A stretch of 64,000 bases of DNA from Paenisporosarcina cavernae (GCF_003595195.1 NZ_CP032418.1:2228001-2292000), one strand, 5' to 3'. Counted from the first letter of the stretch, positions 51,330 to 61,042 are shown. The notes: generated by a model not told the origin, from the sequence alone. Numbers and translations: made by a program.

Positions 51330-51415
51330 TTCTTCGGTAGCTCAGCCGCCTTAGAAGACTCTTTAGGCCCGGAACTTTGCGTCCTGATTTTTCAATCAGT
51401 TTGCCTTTTTCGAAA
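51330..51415 (-). ncRNA. Cyclic di-GMP-I (GEMM) riboswitch
   Basis: Reading the minus strand, the aptamer signature appears in order: GGCAAAC (51400-51406), GACGCAAAG (51377-51385), GGCCTAAA (51363-51370) and CTACCGAA (51334-51341). This fits the GEMM-I consensus, including the GACGCAAAG strand and the receptor-type closing loop. It lies 56 bp before the DUF5667 gene. No U-tract terminator separates it from the start, so control may be translational, or a weak terminator escaped me. Confidence 0.85.
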
Positions 51416-51593
51416 TGTCAGGGTTCTCCTGATAATTCAACGATACACTTACCTATTTTTTGATACAATATTTCTATCTATCTAAAAAAATAGCTTCTTT
51501 TCAATGGTTGATACATTTTTTTGAAATTACCATGACTTTATGATTATAACCTTATAGTCTTTTAGTCCTTTCATAAAAACTGGAGGTCCTTTT

Positions 51594-52781
51594 ATGAACA
51601 AACCCTTGTTACTCGTTATTGGAGGAGTATTTTCTCTTTTTATTGCCATGAGTATTGGCCGCTTTGCATATACGCCTATCCTTCCCTTCATGCAGGAGGA
51701 GAAAGAGTTTTCGACTATTTTCGCGGGGTATTTAGCATCTAGTAATTATGCCGGTTATTTGGTCGGGGCGATTATTGGTAGTTTGTTCCCGATTCAACAA
51801 AATCGGAGCTTGTTGCTTCGAATTAGTATAGCCGTGAGTATCGGGTTGACGATTGCGATGGGACTGACGGATCACACAGCGCTATGGGTTGTTTTTCGTT
51901 TTGTTTCCGGGGTGGCCAGCGCATTTGTCTTCGTGTTAACGTCGAGTATCGTGCTCGATCAACTAGCTGCCAAAGGAAAAATGGGGTTAGTTGGAGTGAT
52001 GTACGGTGGTGTTGGTTTAGGCATTTTTGTTTCTTCTCTTCTTGTGCCTTTTCTTGTAACGACGTATGGGAGTGATGGAACTTGGATTGGTCTTGGAATT
52101 CTGGCTCTGATCGTTAGTACGATTGTGTTTCTTTTTGTGAATGAAGACAGGAGCCTTCCAGCGATTTCACAAAAAACGACCAAAAAAAAGAAGCCATCTG
52201 TTAAAAAATGGCTTCCTTGGTTACTCATTGCTTACGGATTAGAGGGGCTCGGATATATCGTAACAGGAACGTTTATCGTAGCAATTGCGGAACAAACGCC
52301 AATCTTCCATGGAAATGGGACGAGTGTTTGGCTCTTGGTCGGCCTAGCCGCTATTCCTTCTTGCGTTGTATGGGCTTATTACGGCAATCGATTTGGATGG
52401 ATGACATCATTTTTTGTACTTCTACTCATCCAATCCATCGGAATTGCACTTCCTGCCTTCTCTTCATCCATTGTTAGTTTTTACATTAGTGCACTTTTAT
52501 TTGGTGCGACGTTTATGGGTGTTACTACCCTTGTTGCCGCTTATGCGAGAGGAAAACTTCCCCATGCAAGCGCACGTATTCTAGCTATTTTAACGATTAC
52601 GTACGCTTTAGGGCAAATGGTTGGACCGAGTATAGCTGGCATTGTCACAGATGCAAGCGGAGATTATCATTTAGCTCTGTATGGTGCAGCAATTGCCGTG
52701 TTTCTTGGCGCATTATTTGTCATCCCGCTGATGGCTCAGGAAAGAGAAGAAAAGTCCGCTGCTTCGGAAAGTAACGTATAA
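51594..52781 (+). CDS. MFS transporter, YbfB/YjiJ-like
   Basis: This 395-residue twelve-helix transporter begins [33 protein letters not shown], the YbfB/YjiJ family pattern, with a basic cytoplasmic loop [10 protein letters not shown] between the halves. The substrate is unknown. GGAGG precedes the ATG. Its 3' end runs 46 bp into the convergent luciferase-like gene. Confidence 0.84.
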   Translation: MNKPLLLVIGGVFSLFIAMSIGRFAYTPILPFMQEEKEFSTIFAGYLASSNYAGYLVGAIIGSLFPIQQNRSLLLRISIAVSIGLTIAMGLTDHTALWVVFRFVSGVASAFVFVLTSSIVLDQLAAKGKMGLVGVMYGGVGLGIFVSSLLVPFLVTTYGSDGTWIGLGILALIVSTIVFLFVNEDRSLPAISQKTTKKKKPSVKKWLPWLLIAYGLEGLGYIVTGTFIVAIAEQTPIFHGNGTSVWLLVGLAAIPSCVVWAYYGNRFGWMTSFFVLLLIQSIGIALPAFSSSIVSFYISALLFGATFMGVTTLVAAYARGKLPHASARILAILTITYALGQMVGPSIAGIVTDASGDYHLALYGAAIAVFLGALFVIPLMAQEREEKSAASESNV

Positions 52782-53740
52782 GATTTTTTCCGCTTCTCTT
52801 GATCATAAATATAGGAGACTGCCATCAACTCATCAAAGTGGATGGCTTTTTTCATTGCCAAAAGCTGACTACGCACTGTTTCTACGTCACCACGTAGTGT
52901 GTATGTCGACATATCTTTCACAGCTCGTTCTTCAAATGGTGACCATAGTCCATCTAGCGATTCAACAGGCGGCTTTAAAAATTCTTCCGTTCTGCGCACG
53001 ACATTTAAGTAAAACAACGTACTCGAGGTTGCTAAGAAATCCGCTTGTTCGTTCGATTCCGTAACGACAGCGTTCACACAAACAATGACATACGGTTCCT
53101 TTAAGTACTCAGAAGGCTGAAATTGTTCTCGGTAAATTGCTACCGCATCTTGTAGATGTGTCGGAGCAAAATGTGCGGCAAAGGCATATGGCAAGCCCAG
53201 GCGTGCGGCTAAAATGGCACTGGATGTACTGGATCCCAAAATATACGTGGGGACATTTGTGTCTGTACCAGGAAATGCACGCACCATACCTTGTTGGTCT
53301 AGTGGCTTGAAGTATTGTTGTAGTTCCACGACGTCTTGTGGGAATGAAAAAGTCGTCTCTTGTGATGTTCTCCGAAGCGCACGAGCTGTTTGCATATCGG
53401 TTCCTGGCGCACGACCGAGACCTAAATCCACACGGTCTCCATAAATGGTCGCCAATGTACCAAATTGTTCTGCTACCACTAATGGCGTATGATTCGGTAG
53501 CATGACGCCTCCAGAACCAACTCGGATGGAATCCGTATGCTGTAAAACATGACCGATTAAAAGAGAAGTAGCGGAACTAATAACCGATGGCATATTATGA
53601 TGTTCTGTTAGCCAGTATCGTGTGAAGCCTAATTTTTCCGCATGTTTTGCGAGTCCCGTCATATCTTGAATCGCATCTTTATTGGAGTGTCCTTCTCGAA
53701 CTGACACTAAATCTAATATAGATAGTGGAATTGAATGCAT
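52736..53740 (-). CDS. LLM-class flavin-dependent oxidoreductase (luciferase-like)
   Basis: This 334-residue FMNH2-dependent monooxygenase-type enzyme is of the bacterial luciferase superfamily (YwcH-like). It shows the N-terminal [11 protein letters not shown] and [18 protein letters not shown], followed by [23 protein letters not shown] and [11 protein letters not shown], the block that defines the alkanal monooxygenase-like group. The substrate is unknown. Its last 46 bases overlap the convergent MFS gene. Confidence 0.88.
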   Translation of the reverse strand: MHSIPLSILDLVSVREGHSNKDAIQDMTGLAKHAEKLGFTRYWLTEHHNMPSVISSATSLLIGHVLQHTDSIRVGSGGVMLPNHTPLVVAEQFGTLATIYGDRVDLGLGRAPGTDMQTARALRRTSQETTFSFPQDVVELQQYFKPLDQQGMVRAFPGTDTNVPTYILGSSTSSAILAARLGLPYAFAAHFAPTHLQDAVAIYREQFQPSEYLKEPYVIVCVNAVVTESNEQADFLATSSTLFYLNVVRRTEEFLKPPVESLDGLWSPFEERAVKDMSTYTLRGDVETVRSQLLAMKKAIHFDELMAVSYIYDQEKRKKSYTLLSEAADFSSLS

Positions 53741-53873
53741 AGTGTTGTCCCTCTTTTCATTATCAAAAGCTAAAGAACAGTGTAGAACTTCTTGCCGATG
53801 TGCTCAAGGAATGTGCTCATAGACGTCATGTGTTTGAACCTTTGGTAAGATAATGAAAAAAGGAGTGGTGATA

Positions 53874-54275
53874 ATGAGAAAGATGATGAAATTATACCTC
53901 TTAACATTTGTGATTTTCTTTGCAGTCGATTTTGTCTGGTTGGGGTTTGTAGCACCTAGTGTCTATGATCACTACATCGGCTTTTTACTTGCGGAGGATG
54001 TGAATTTCTGGGCAGCAGGAATTTTTTATATTTTGTACATTTTTGGCCTTGTCTATTTTGTCATTCAACCGGCAATAAACAAAGGGAGTGTCAAACGCGC
54101 TCTAGTTACTGGTGCTTTCTTCGGATTTATCACGTACGCAACTTATGACTTAACTAACCTTGCAACCATTGAAGGTTGGCCAGTTGCTGTTACCATCATC
54201 GATCTTATATGGGGCAGTTTGTTAAACGGAGTAACTAGCGCTATTGTTACATGGATTTATTTACGAAAAAAATAA
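53874..54275 (+). CDS. DUF2177-family membrane protein
   Basis: This 133-residue membrane protein with four helices begins MRKMMKLYLLTFVIFFAVDFVWLGFV and contains FFGFITYATYDLTNLATIEGWP, the DUF2177 signature. The function of the family is unknown. The ATG at 53874 follows AAAAGGAGTGG; the ATG seven codons upstream is upstream of that site. The HD-GYP gene follows 59 bp later in the same direction. Confidence 0.84.
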   Translation: MRKMMKLYLLTFVIFFAVDFVWLGFVAPSVYDHYIGFLLAEDVNFWAAGIFYILYIFGLVYFVIQPAINKGSVKRALVTGAFFGFITYATYDLTNLATIEGWPVAVTIIDLIWGSLLNGVTSAIVTWIYLRKK

Positions 54276-54334
54276 TATCGTTCGTGACAATGCTCTTGCC
54301 GCAAGGGATAATAAGGAAAAAGCAGGAGGGGTGA

Positions 54335-55855
54335 ATGGCAATGGAGAAGGTGTATCAAACGTTTTTACAACGGTTAATACGCGATTACTTAATCGGATCC
54401 GGAATTGCAGTATTAGGTGTTGGGAGCATCTTCATCTATGCCGCACTCGACGCCCCTCCTATCGAAGGTGTTCGCTTGCTGCTCATTTTAGTTGTTTCTT
54501 TACTCGTGATGGTTGCAGCAGAAATTATCGCTATTCGAAAACATCTTGCGCCTATAAAACAATTGGTTTCCACCCCTGATGCTTCTATATCTAGCCTAAA
54601 ATCGGTTTATCACCACGTTCACCGATTACCATTGCTCGCATTAAAACGAATTTTCGGACCACACTTAATGGGGATTTCCATTCCAGCCGGACTATTATTA
54701 GTCGTGAGCATATGGCAAGAATGGATTAATCTTCCCTATACATACATCATTTTAGCTGCAATAGGCGGACCTCTCGTCGCATGCATGCATGCGTTCGTCG
54801 AGTTTTTTCTTAATTCCGAAACGATGAAACCGCTCGCAGTGGCAATTCAACGAAAAGCGTTCGAGCAACATGGGATTGATCTTTCACTCGATGGAGAAGT
54901 TGTTGTCTCCATCCGCAGAAAATTCCTATGGAGCATGTTTCTGATCGGGACATTTCCGTTATTTCTATTCATTCTCGGCGGCTATATTCGAGTGGATATC
55001 TTATCTAATTCAGTCGACTACTGGGTGTGGGCTGGAATCATAATCTTAGTAGGTATTTCCTTTTCCGCCTTAGGGGCATGGGTTCTGACACGTGAAATCA
55101 CGCACCCTATTCAACAAACAATCACCGCGATGGCGGCAGTTCAAGACGGAAACTTCGAACAAAAAGTATCAGATATCTATTCCGATGAATTCTCCCAAGT
55201 TGTTACTGGATTTAATTCCATGGTAGATGGCTTAAAAATGCGAGAACAAAAAAATGATCAGCTAATTCAAAGTTACTTCGCCACGTTAGCAGCTGCTCTC
55301 GATGCACGAGATCCTTACACAGCCGGGCATTCGGAACGAGTAGCCGCTTATTCAGTTGAAATTGGCAAACTTGCCGGATTACCTATAGACGAAATTGAAA
55401 CTCTTCAAAAATCAGCGTTGTTACATGACATTGGCAAAATTGGAATTCGTGATGAAATTCTTTTAAAAGAAGGAAAATTAACAGAAGAAGAATACAGTAA
55501 AATTAAAGAACACCCATTAACAGGTGAAGCCATTTTGAAAGAAATAAAACCGGCAGAATCCATGGCACCCCTTCTTCCGGGGGTTCGTTCACACCATGAG
55601 TCATATAACGGAAAAGGATATCCAGACGGTCTTGTAGGAGAAGCTATTCCGCTTCAAGGAAGAATTATGGCAATTGCTGATGCTTTTGATGCGATGACAT
55701 CGGATCGCCCGTATCGAAAAGGAATGGAAACGGCGAAAGCACTGCAAATCCTTCGCGAAGGCAGTGGCATTCAATGGGATCCCATATTAACTCCACTCTT
55801 CATACAGAACTACTCGGTAATTGAAAAGCGCATTCAAAAAAATCGTGGCAAGTAA
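54335..55855 (+). CDS. Membrane HD-GYP c-di-GMP phosphodiesterase with HAMP domain
   Basis: This 506-residue sensor-type enzyme has several membrane helices in the first 265 residues, a HAMP domain (LTREITHPIQQTITAMAAVQDGN) and a complete HD-GYP domain (DARDPYTAGHSERVA, LLHDIGKIGI, HHESYNGKGYPDG, ADAFDAMTSDRPYR). It should degrade c-di-GMP in response to a membrane or extracellular signal. A neighbouring riboswitch senses the same nucleotide. AGGAGG precedes the ATG; an ATG two codons later is possible. Confidence 0.9.
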   Translation: MAMEKVYQTFLQRLIRDYLIGSGIAVLGVGSIFIYAALDAPPIEGVRLLLILVVSLLVMVAAEIIAIRKHLAPIKQLVSTPDASISSLKSVYHHVHRLPLLALKRIFGPHLMGISIPAGLLLVVSIWQEWINLPYTYIILAAIGGPLVACMHAFVEFFLNSETMKPLAVAIQRKAFEQHGIDLSLDGEVVVSIRRKFLWSMFLIGTFPLFLFILGGYIRVDILSNSVDYWVWAGIIILVGISFSALGAWVLTREITHPIQQTITAMAAVQDGNFEQKVSDIYSDEFSQVVTGFNSMVDGLKMREQKNDQLIQSYFATLAAALDARDPYTAGHSERVAAYSVEIGKLAGLPIDEIETLQKSALLHDIGKIGIRDEILLKEGKLTEEEYSKIKEHPLTGEAILKEIKPAESMAPLLPGVRSHHESYNGKGYPDGLVGEAIPLQGRIMAIADAFDAMTSDRPYRKGMETAKALQILREGSGIQWDPILTPLFIQNYSVIEKRIQKNRGK

Positions 55856-55916
55856 TTTGCTCGTTCATGACTAAAGTGCCAAAAAACGAGCAAGCTCGAA
55901 ATATTCCAAAAAGAAA

Positions 55917-55960
55917 AACAAACCGCCGAACGTTATGCTGTTCAGTTGGTTTGTTTTTTT
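55917..55960. terminator. Terminator after the HD-GYP gene
   Basis: AAACAAACC and GGTTTGTTT form an outer stem with GAAC/GTTC inside, and T7 follows on the plus strand. A weaker TTGCTCG/CGAGCAA hairpin precedes it at 55857-55893. Confidence 0.75.
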
Positions 55961-56001
55961 GAACTGATGTGAAAATCCGATTTAGATGATTTGCATCTCT
56001 C

Positions 56002-56814
56002 TTAGTGATTACTTGCTTTCGTAGCATGTTCCTCAATCACTTTTTTCCAGGAAACAATCGTCGTACTGTCTCTGCCATTATTTTCTTGAACCGTTTGTAG
56101 TAACGACCTCACTGCTTCTTCATCAGACATCTGTTCGAACTTTTGGAAAATAGTAGCTGGCTGTTCATACTTATTTCCAGGAAACTCAAGAAGACCATCT
56201 GTCGTGATAAGAAGATGGTTCTCACCTTTTCGCAATTCTTTCACTCCACTGCTATAGCAAGGAATAACTTGCGCGAATGTATTCACTTGACCAATCCATT
56301 CATAAAAATGACGTTGATTCACTTGGTACTGATTTAACTTCGTGAGTTCGGGATGTACCAAATATAGTATCCCATCCCCCACCGAAAACCAGTAAAGATA
56401 CTTTCCTTTGCGAACAGCTAGTAGAAATGCTGTTTCACCTGTCACGCTTCTGCATTTTTGCAAAAAGGACTCTGATTGATACATAGTAAGAATTTCATTT
56501 TCCACTGAACGAAAATACGATTTCGAAAGTACTTGAGACAACAAACTTTCCATGGCTGCCTGATTTTCTTCGAACAAAGACAGAATAATCTCAGCACTCT
56601 CCGAGGAATTATGTGCATCCATGACAACCACCGTTTCCCAATCGTGTACTTCATTCAGCCAAACGATACACGCATCCTCATTTTTGTATTGACCAGCGGA
56701 ACTATTACCACCAAATCTACCTACCAACACATGATTTATTTGCTGAACGTCCACCTGATCAACAAAATGTTCTCTACTACCGACCCACGACATCTTGCAT
56801 TCTTTATTTTTCAT
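56002..56814 (-). CDS. PP2C-like protein phosphatase domain protein
   Basis: This 270-residue cytoplasmic protein resembles PP2C/SpoIIE-type metal-dependent phosphatases. It shows NEDACIVWLN, VVVMDAHNSSESAEI (in place of the classic DGMGG), a central FSVGDGILYLV strand and LLITTDGLLEFPG, ending GRDSTTIVSWK. Metal-binding aspartates appear kept, though the first motif is divergent, so activity is uncertain. I chose the ATG at 56814, which follows AGAGGAG. Confidence 0.72.
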   Translation of the reverse strand: MKNKECKMSWVGSREHFVDQVDVQQINHVLVGRFGGNSSAGQYKNEDACIVWLNEVHDWETVVVMDAHNSSESAEIILSLFEENQAAMESLLSQVLSKSYFRSVENEILTMYQSESFLQKCRSVTGETAFLLAVRKGKYLYWFSVGDGILYLVHPELTKLNQYQVNQRHFYEWIGQVNTFAQVIPCYSSGVKELRKGENHLLITTDGLLEFPGNKYEQPATIFQKFEQMSDEEAVRSLLQTVQENNGRDSTTIVSWKKVIEEHATKASNH

Positions 56815-56847
56815 TGCAATCATTCTCCTCTTATTAGACATAGAAAA

Positions 56848-56878
56848 GACATCCTCCACCATTTGGAAAGAGGATGTC
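56848..56878 (-). terminator. Terminator of the small membrane protein gene
   Basis: GACATCCTC and GAGGATGTC pair perfectly, with TTTTC following on the minus strand. It lies between the 88-residue gene and the PP2C-like gene. Confidence 0.75.
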
Positions 56879-56882
56879 CGAA

Positions 56883-57149
56883 TCACAAATTAGAACGAAC
56901 TCTATTTCGTTTAAATTGCCCAATCTCTTTGAATAAAAACTGCCAGAAAGCGATCGAAGCAACAAGTAAAAAGAGTAGCTTCCATATATCACTCCAGTCG
57001 TTATTGTACACATAGTACGCAATTGCACTAAAAGCATAAATATAGAAGATTAGCCCCCACAGAAGTGAGTCTTTTTTTACCATAAACTTAATGAAAAATA
57101 GTAAAACACCAATTCCTAGTAGCACCCATTTCGTCGTTTCAAAATCCAT
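56883..57149 (-). CDS. Small membrane protein of unknown function
   Basis: This 88-residue protein has about three hydrophobic segments (WVLLGIGVLLFFIKFMV, SLLWGLIFYIYAFSAIAYYV and LLFLLVASIAFWQFLF) and a basic C-terminus, QFKRNRVRSNL. I recognise no family. The ATG at 57149 lies 9 bp after AAGGGG, and its own terminator follows, so it is probably a single-gene unit. Confidence 0.65.
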   Translation of the reverse strand: MDFETTKWVLLGIGVLLFFIKFMVKKDSLLWGLIFYIYAFSAIAYYVYNNDWSDIWKLLFLLVASIAFWQFLFKEIGQFKRNRVRSNL

Positions 57150-57381
57150 TCCCACAAACCCCTTTTTATGTTCTTTATTCTATTTTATCAAATTATAGTC
57201 TTAAGATTCCGTTAAATAACGATATAGTTTTGGTTCTTACGTATATACTTCGATAACATCTATGCTGCTCAACATGATTTCTAAGTAGAAAGTTTCTATC
57301 CCATCCTCGATATTACATGAAAAAAGTCATTTCCCCCCAATTATTTCTGCTAAACTAGTAAAAATAGAAAGAGGTGCTTAC

Positions 57382-57924
57382 ATGTTTTATTGTTCATTAA
57401 CCGAAAATGCTTATTTGAAATTATTAACGCCAGAAGATGCGGAAGCATTGTTCCAAGCTACGGATGAATCTCGTGCTCATTTAAAAGAGTGGTTACCATT
57501 TATCGATTACACAAAAACGAGCGAAGATTCTCTTAACTTTATTCGCAGTACAATGAAGCAATTTAGTGACAATAATGGAATTCAAGCAGGGATTTGGTAT
57601 GACGGAAAGTTAGCCGGTGTCATTGGTTTTCACGCGGTGAATTGGTCGAACAAGTCCACTAGTTTAGGGTACTGGCTATCAAACAAATTTACCGGTAAAG
57701 GGTTAATGACCCTTGCTGTTCAAGCGATGGTAACGCATGCATTTCACACGTGGAAATTGCATCGAGTAGAAATCCGTGCGGCAGAAGAAAATGTGAAAAG
57801 TCGTGCAATTCCGGAAAGATTAGGATTTATAAAAGAAGGCGTATTGCGTGATTCTGAATGGTTGTATGATCACTTTGTCAGTCATGTAGTGTATGCCATG
57901 ATTGCGGAGGATTGGGGGAAATGA
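57382..57924 (+). CDS. RimJ/RimL-type GNAT N-acetyltransferase
   Basis: This 180-residue acetyltransferase of the ribosomal-protein-serine/alanine type (YdaF-like) has LLTPEDAEALFQATDESRAHLKEWLPF at the start and the acetyl-CoA loop GYWLSNKFTGKGLMTLAV. The closing IPERLGFIKEGVLRDSEWLYD is the usual RimJ/RimL tail. It follows AGAGGTG. The target protein or small molecule is unknown. The 232-bp upstream gap shows nothing else. Confidence 0.87.
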   Translation: MFYCSLTENAYLKLLTPEDAEALFQATDESRAHLKEWLPFIDYTKTSEDSLNFIRSTMKQFSDNNGIQAGIWYDGKLAGVIGFHAVNWSNKSTSLGYWLSNKFTGKGLMTLAVQAMVTHAFHTWKLHRVEIRAAEENVKSRAIPERLGFIKEGVLRDSEWLYDHFVSHVVYAMIAEDWGK

Positions 57925-58026
57925 AAATAACTATAAAATATATCTTTTATTATCAAGCTTGGCCTTTTAATGAAAGATATAATTTATAGTCATATTAGTA
58001 AATCCTCAAAATTTTTCATTTGAGAA

Positions 58027-59094
58027 TTATACATATCCTTTTGCAATATCAATAATTTTTTCTGAATAGTTCATTATGTCAGTTAAATTTTCAAGCTGTA
58101 ATTTAGTTTTGTACTCGTCATTTAGTGTCATCGTTTTTTTATTTTTTTCTAGACTTAATCTAACAACCCATTTTCGTATATTATTGTCGATTAGTACATT
58201 AAGATAACTTTGATTATCTTTGTAGAATACTCTTTCTGGATTGATAACATCTTTTAGAATTATTTTCACCATTGTATACCCTTGAATTTCATCTTCTGTC
58301 GTGACGATCACTGGTTCATTGCTTGGATGGATTTCCTCCTTGGATGGTACAACTGGAGGAGCATTTTCTATAGAATCGTTTGTACTTTTTAAAGCCGCAT
58401 TCAATTTTTCATTAACTTGTTCATTTATAAATTGTTTAAATGCTTTCTTAATTATTGGTTCGAATCTATCAATAGTATTTTTCGTTTTTACGCCATCGTA
58501 AACCTGACTAACAAGATATTTAACAAAGCTCTCACTAGGAAATTCCAATTCGGATGATAAATACGATTTTAATTTATTTAAATATTTTAATTCTGAAGCT
58601 GTAGTAAAAATATTTTCAAGATCAAAGCTTTCTTTATGAAACTTGTACAATTCTTGTAGAGATGTTTCTTTCAATTCAAGTAAGTTAAACTCGAAAAAAG
58701 GAGTATCGTCCATTTTGTTTTGCTCTTCTAAATCAGTATAGAACCTATATATTATTCCATTAGTTAAAATACCAAATTTAGCAGTAGTCGTTCCAAAATA
58801 TCTAAACAATTGTGAATCATGCTTGTGTAAATGTTCACTGATTGATTTTGCTTCAATCAAAATAACAGGATTACCGTCATCCATTATGGCATAATCAACT
58901 TTTTCTCCTTTTTTTATTCCAACATCAGCAATAAACTCCGGTGTAAACTCTGATGGATTAAAAATGTCATATCCTAGATTTTGAAAAAAAGGCATGATTA
59001 TTGAGGTTTTTGTTGCTTCTTCTGTAAAAATATTATCTTTAATATTCTCGACTCGTTTTGCAAGTAATTTTATTTCAGATATAAATTTTTCCAT
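58027..59094 (-). CDS. Orphan HsdR-N-type restriction endonuclease-like protein
   Basis: This 355-residue protein has an N-terminal type I restriction R-subunit-like nuclease domain. The catalytic PD-(D/E)xK core is visible in KVDYAIMDDGNPVILIEAKS, with a Glu in the preceding helix. It lacks the helicase part and no HsdM or HsdS gene is adjacent. The C-terminal half is Lys/Asn/Ile-rich and not recognised. The gene looks AT-rich beside its neighbours, suggesting transfer. The ATG at 59094 follows GGAGGTG; the longer frame adds a hydrophobic leader without a site. Confidence 0.75.
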   Translation of the reverse strand: MEKFISEIKLLAKRVENIKDNIFTEEATKTSIIMPFFQNLGYDIFNPSEFTPEFIADVGIKKGEKVDYAIMDDGNPVILIEAKSISEHLHKHDSQLFRYFGTTTAKFGILTNGIIYRFYTDLEEQNKMDDTPFFEFNLLELKETSLQELYKFHKESFDLENIFTTASELKYLNKLKSYLSSELEFPSESFVKYLVSQVYDGVKTKNTIDRFEPIIKKAFKQFINEQVNEKLNAALKSTNDSIENAPPVVPSKEEIHPSNEPVIVTTEDEIQGYTMVKIILKDVINPERVFYKDNQSYLNVLIDNNIRKWVVRLSLEKNKKTMTLNDEYKTKLQLENLTDIMNYSEKIIDIAKGYV

Positions 59095-59188
59095 AGTACC
59101 GCACCTCCGAAATATGAATATTCTGATAAAATAATAATACCATTTTTTAGAAAAAATAGAAATCATTCTTTTAAGGAGGAATTTTTGA

Positions 59189-59740
59189 ATGTACGCAATA
59201 CTTGCAAATTTTGATGATACGTTAGATAAACGTATTCGTGAATTATGGAGCGGTTTAGAGATAGCTGGACTTACCGATTATGCCTCGCAAGTTGCAGACA
59301 GGGAACCTCACGTGACACTTGCTTCATACGAAAATGTACATGTGGAGAATTTTAAGCGAGATATGGATAGTTATTTTGCTACGCAACAAGCTTTTCCAAT
59401 TACTTTTCAATCCCTTGGCATATTTGCCAAAACAGATATTATCTATTTAGCTCCAACGGTTACCTCAAGCTTGTTGCAGTTTCATCAATCCTATTACGAC
59501 GCTTTTTCCACATATAATGAAGGACCGAATTCTTTGTATGTCCCTGGTAAGTGGATTCCACATTGTACAATGGCAAACCATGTAGGGAAGGATCGAATTC
59601 CAGACATTTTGTCGTATTTAGTTCACCAAGCGGAATCATTACAAGGAATGATTACGTCTATTTCATTGTTAGAAACGGAATTTTCTGATGGAAAATGTAT
59701 TCGTGCTACCGTTATCCACCGAACGAATTTGACCTGTTAA
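59189..59740 (+). CDS. 2'-5' RNA ligase / cyclic phosphodiesterase-family protein
   Basis: This 183-residue 2H phosphoesterase has the two catalytic HxT motifs in EPHVTLASYE (about residue 41) and IPHCTMANHV (about 130). Such proteins act on 2',3'-cyclic phosphates of RNA or related molecules. The ATG follows AAGGAGG. The stop overlaps the stop of a convergent 62-residue gene by four bases. Confidence 0.84.
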   Translation: MYAILANFDDTLDKRIRELWSGLEIAGLTDYASQVADREPHVTLASYENVHVENFKRDMDSYFATQQAFPITFQSLGIFAKTDIIYLAPTVTSSLLQFHQSYYDAFSTYNEGPNSLYVPGKWIPHCTMANHVGKDRIPDILSYLVHQAESLQGMITSISLLETEFSDGKCIRATVIHRTNLTC

Positions 59741-59925
59741 TCCTTTTCTGTCTTAGCACCATTGGTTGCTACTTCTTTTAATATCACGACACCAATAATA
59801 CTTAAAACAGCAGATGCGATAAAGAGAAGAATTTGTACTACTTGAGGTACAGGGAGCAATAATGCGAAAAGTAAAAAGGATGATCCTAACGTAGTGAATG
59901 ATATTCCTTGGGATGTATTGTTCAA
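59737..59925 (-). CDS. Small two-helix membrane protein
   Basis: This 62-residue protein has two hydrophobic segments (GSSFLLFALLLPVPQVVQILLF and ASAVLSIIGVVILK) and a charged tail. The start is a TTG at 59925 with AAGGGG about 10 bp upstream, so it is less certain than most. I recognise no family. Confidence 0.5.
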   Translation of the reverse strand: MNNTSQGISFTTLGSSFLLFALLLPVPQVVQILLFIASAVLSIIGVVILKEVATNGAKTEKD

Positions 59926-59956
59926 TGAAACCTAGCCCCTTTCAAAGGAGAATAGA

Positions 59957-60550
59957 ATGAATTTACCGATTTGTATCGATTTTATCATACATAACCGTCC
60001 CAAAACTGGCAGATTTATCGTCGGAATCGATGGAATGAGTCGTTCAGGAAAGAGTACACTTGCTGAAAAAATAAAGTACTCACTGGAAGAACAAAGTATT
60101 CCCGCCATTCTTCTTCATATTGATGATCATATCGTAAAACGTGAACAGCGCTATGAAACAGGGAAACCAGAATGGCAGGAATACTACAAATTTCAATGGA
60201 ATGTAGATAAATTAGTCCATTCCCTTTTTCAACCTTAGCGAACTGCAAACACATTGATTCTCGATTTTTATGACAATGAAACGGATTTTCTTTTATCTAA
60301 ATCGATACATATTCCGAAGATTGCAATCGTATTAATAGAAGGAGTTTTTCTTCAGCGCGCCGAATGGAGAGATTATTATGATCAGGTTATTTTCCTTCAT
60401 TGCTCAAAAAAGAAACGATTTGAACGAGAATCGATTTCGACGCAGCGAAATCGCGATAAATTTGAACGTCGCTATTGGCCAGCTGAAGCAAGTTATTTGT
60501 GGGAAATAAAACCCCATAAATCAGCAGATATAACTTTACGAAATGAGTGA
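59957..60550 (+). pseudogene. Uridine-kinase-like P-loop kinase, broken by an in-frame TAG
   Basis: The frame opens MNLPICIDFIIHNRP behind AAAGGAG and carries Walker A GIDGMSRSGKST, then HIDDHI. An amber TAG at 60236-60238 (codon 94) stops it. The same frame continues without shift to TGA at 60548, still encoding the second half of a nucleoside-kinase-like protein (IVLIEGVFLQRAEWRDYYDQ, FERRYWPAEASYL). One point mutation would restore a gene of about 197 codons. A sequencing error is possible. Confidence 0.8.
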
Positions 60551-60552
60551 TA

Positions 60553-61014
60553 ATGATGAGTTTAGAATTACGACCGATGGATGAATCATATTATGATAGT
60601 TATTTGGAAGAAGCGGTAAAAGAGTACGCGGAAGAGAAAGTTACAGCAGGGAATTGGGACGAGGAAGGATCTTTGGAAAAATCTCGCGACGAATATACTC
60701 GATTGTTGCCAGATGGAGTTAATAGTAAGGATAATTTTCTCTTTACTGCTTATGTAGACGAGCAACCAGTCGGGATGATTTGGTTTGCGAAGACTTCTCC
60801 TGAAAAAGCATTTATTTATGATGTCAAAATTCATGAGACAGAACAAGGCAAAGGATATGGAAAGCAACTGATGTTGGCTTGTGAAGTTGAAGCGAAAAAA
60901 GAGGGCTTTTTGTTGTTAGAGCTTCATGTATTCGGTCACAATCGGATTGCGCGTAACTTGTACGAAAGATTAGCGTATGAAACGAAGAACGTCATTATGG
61001 CGAAGAAATTATAA
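60553..61014 (+). CDS. GNAT-family N-acetyltransferase
   Basis: This acetyltransferase of about 153 residues begins MMSLELRPMDESYYDSYLEEAVKEYA and has the acetyl-CoA loop IHETEQGKGYGKQLM, then FGHNRIARNLYERLAYETKNV. It follows the kinase frame by two bases, so the broken kinase may affect its translation. The ATG at 60553 or the one three bases later could start it; the ribosome binding site (GAG) is weak. Confidence 0.78.
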   Translation: MMSLELRPMDESYYDSYLEEAVKEYAEEKVTAGNWDEEGSLEKSRDEYTRLLPDGVNSKDNFLFTAYVDEQPVGMIWFAKTSPEKAFIYDVKIHETEQGKGYGKQLMLACEVEAKKEGFLLLELHVFGHNRIARNLYERLAYETKNVIMAKKL

Positions 61015-61042
61015 AGTGGTAAGCCATCACGTTCATTTATAA

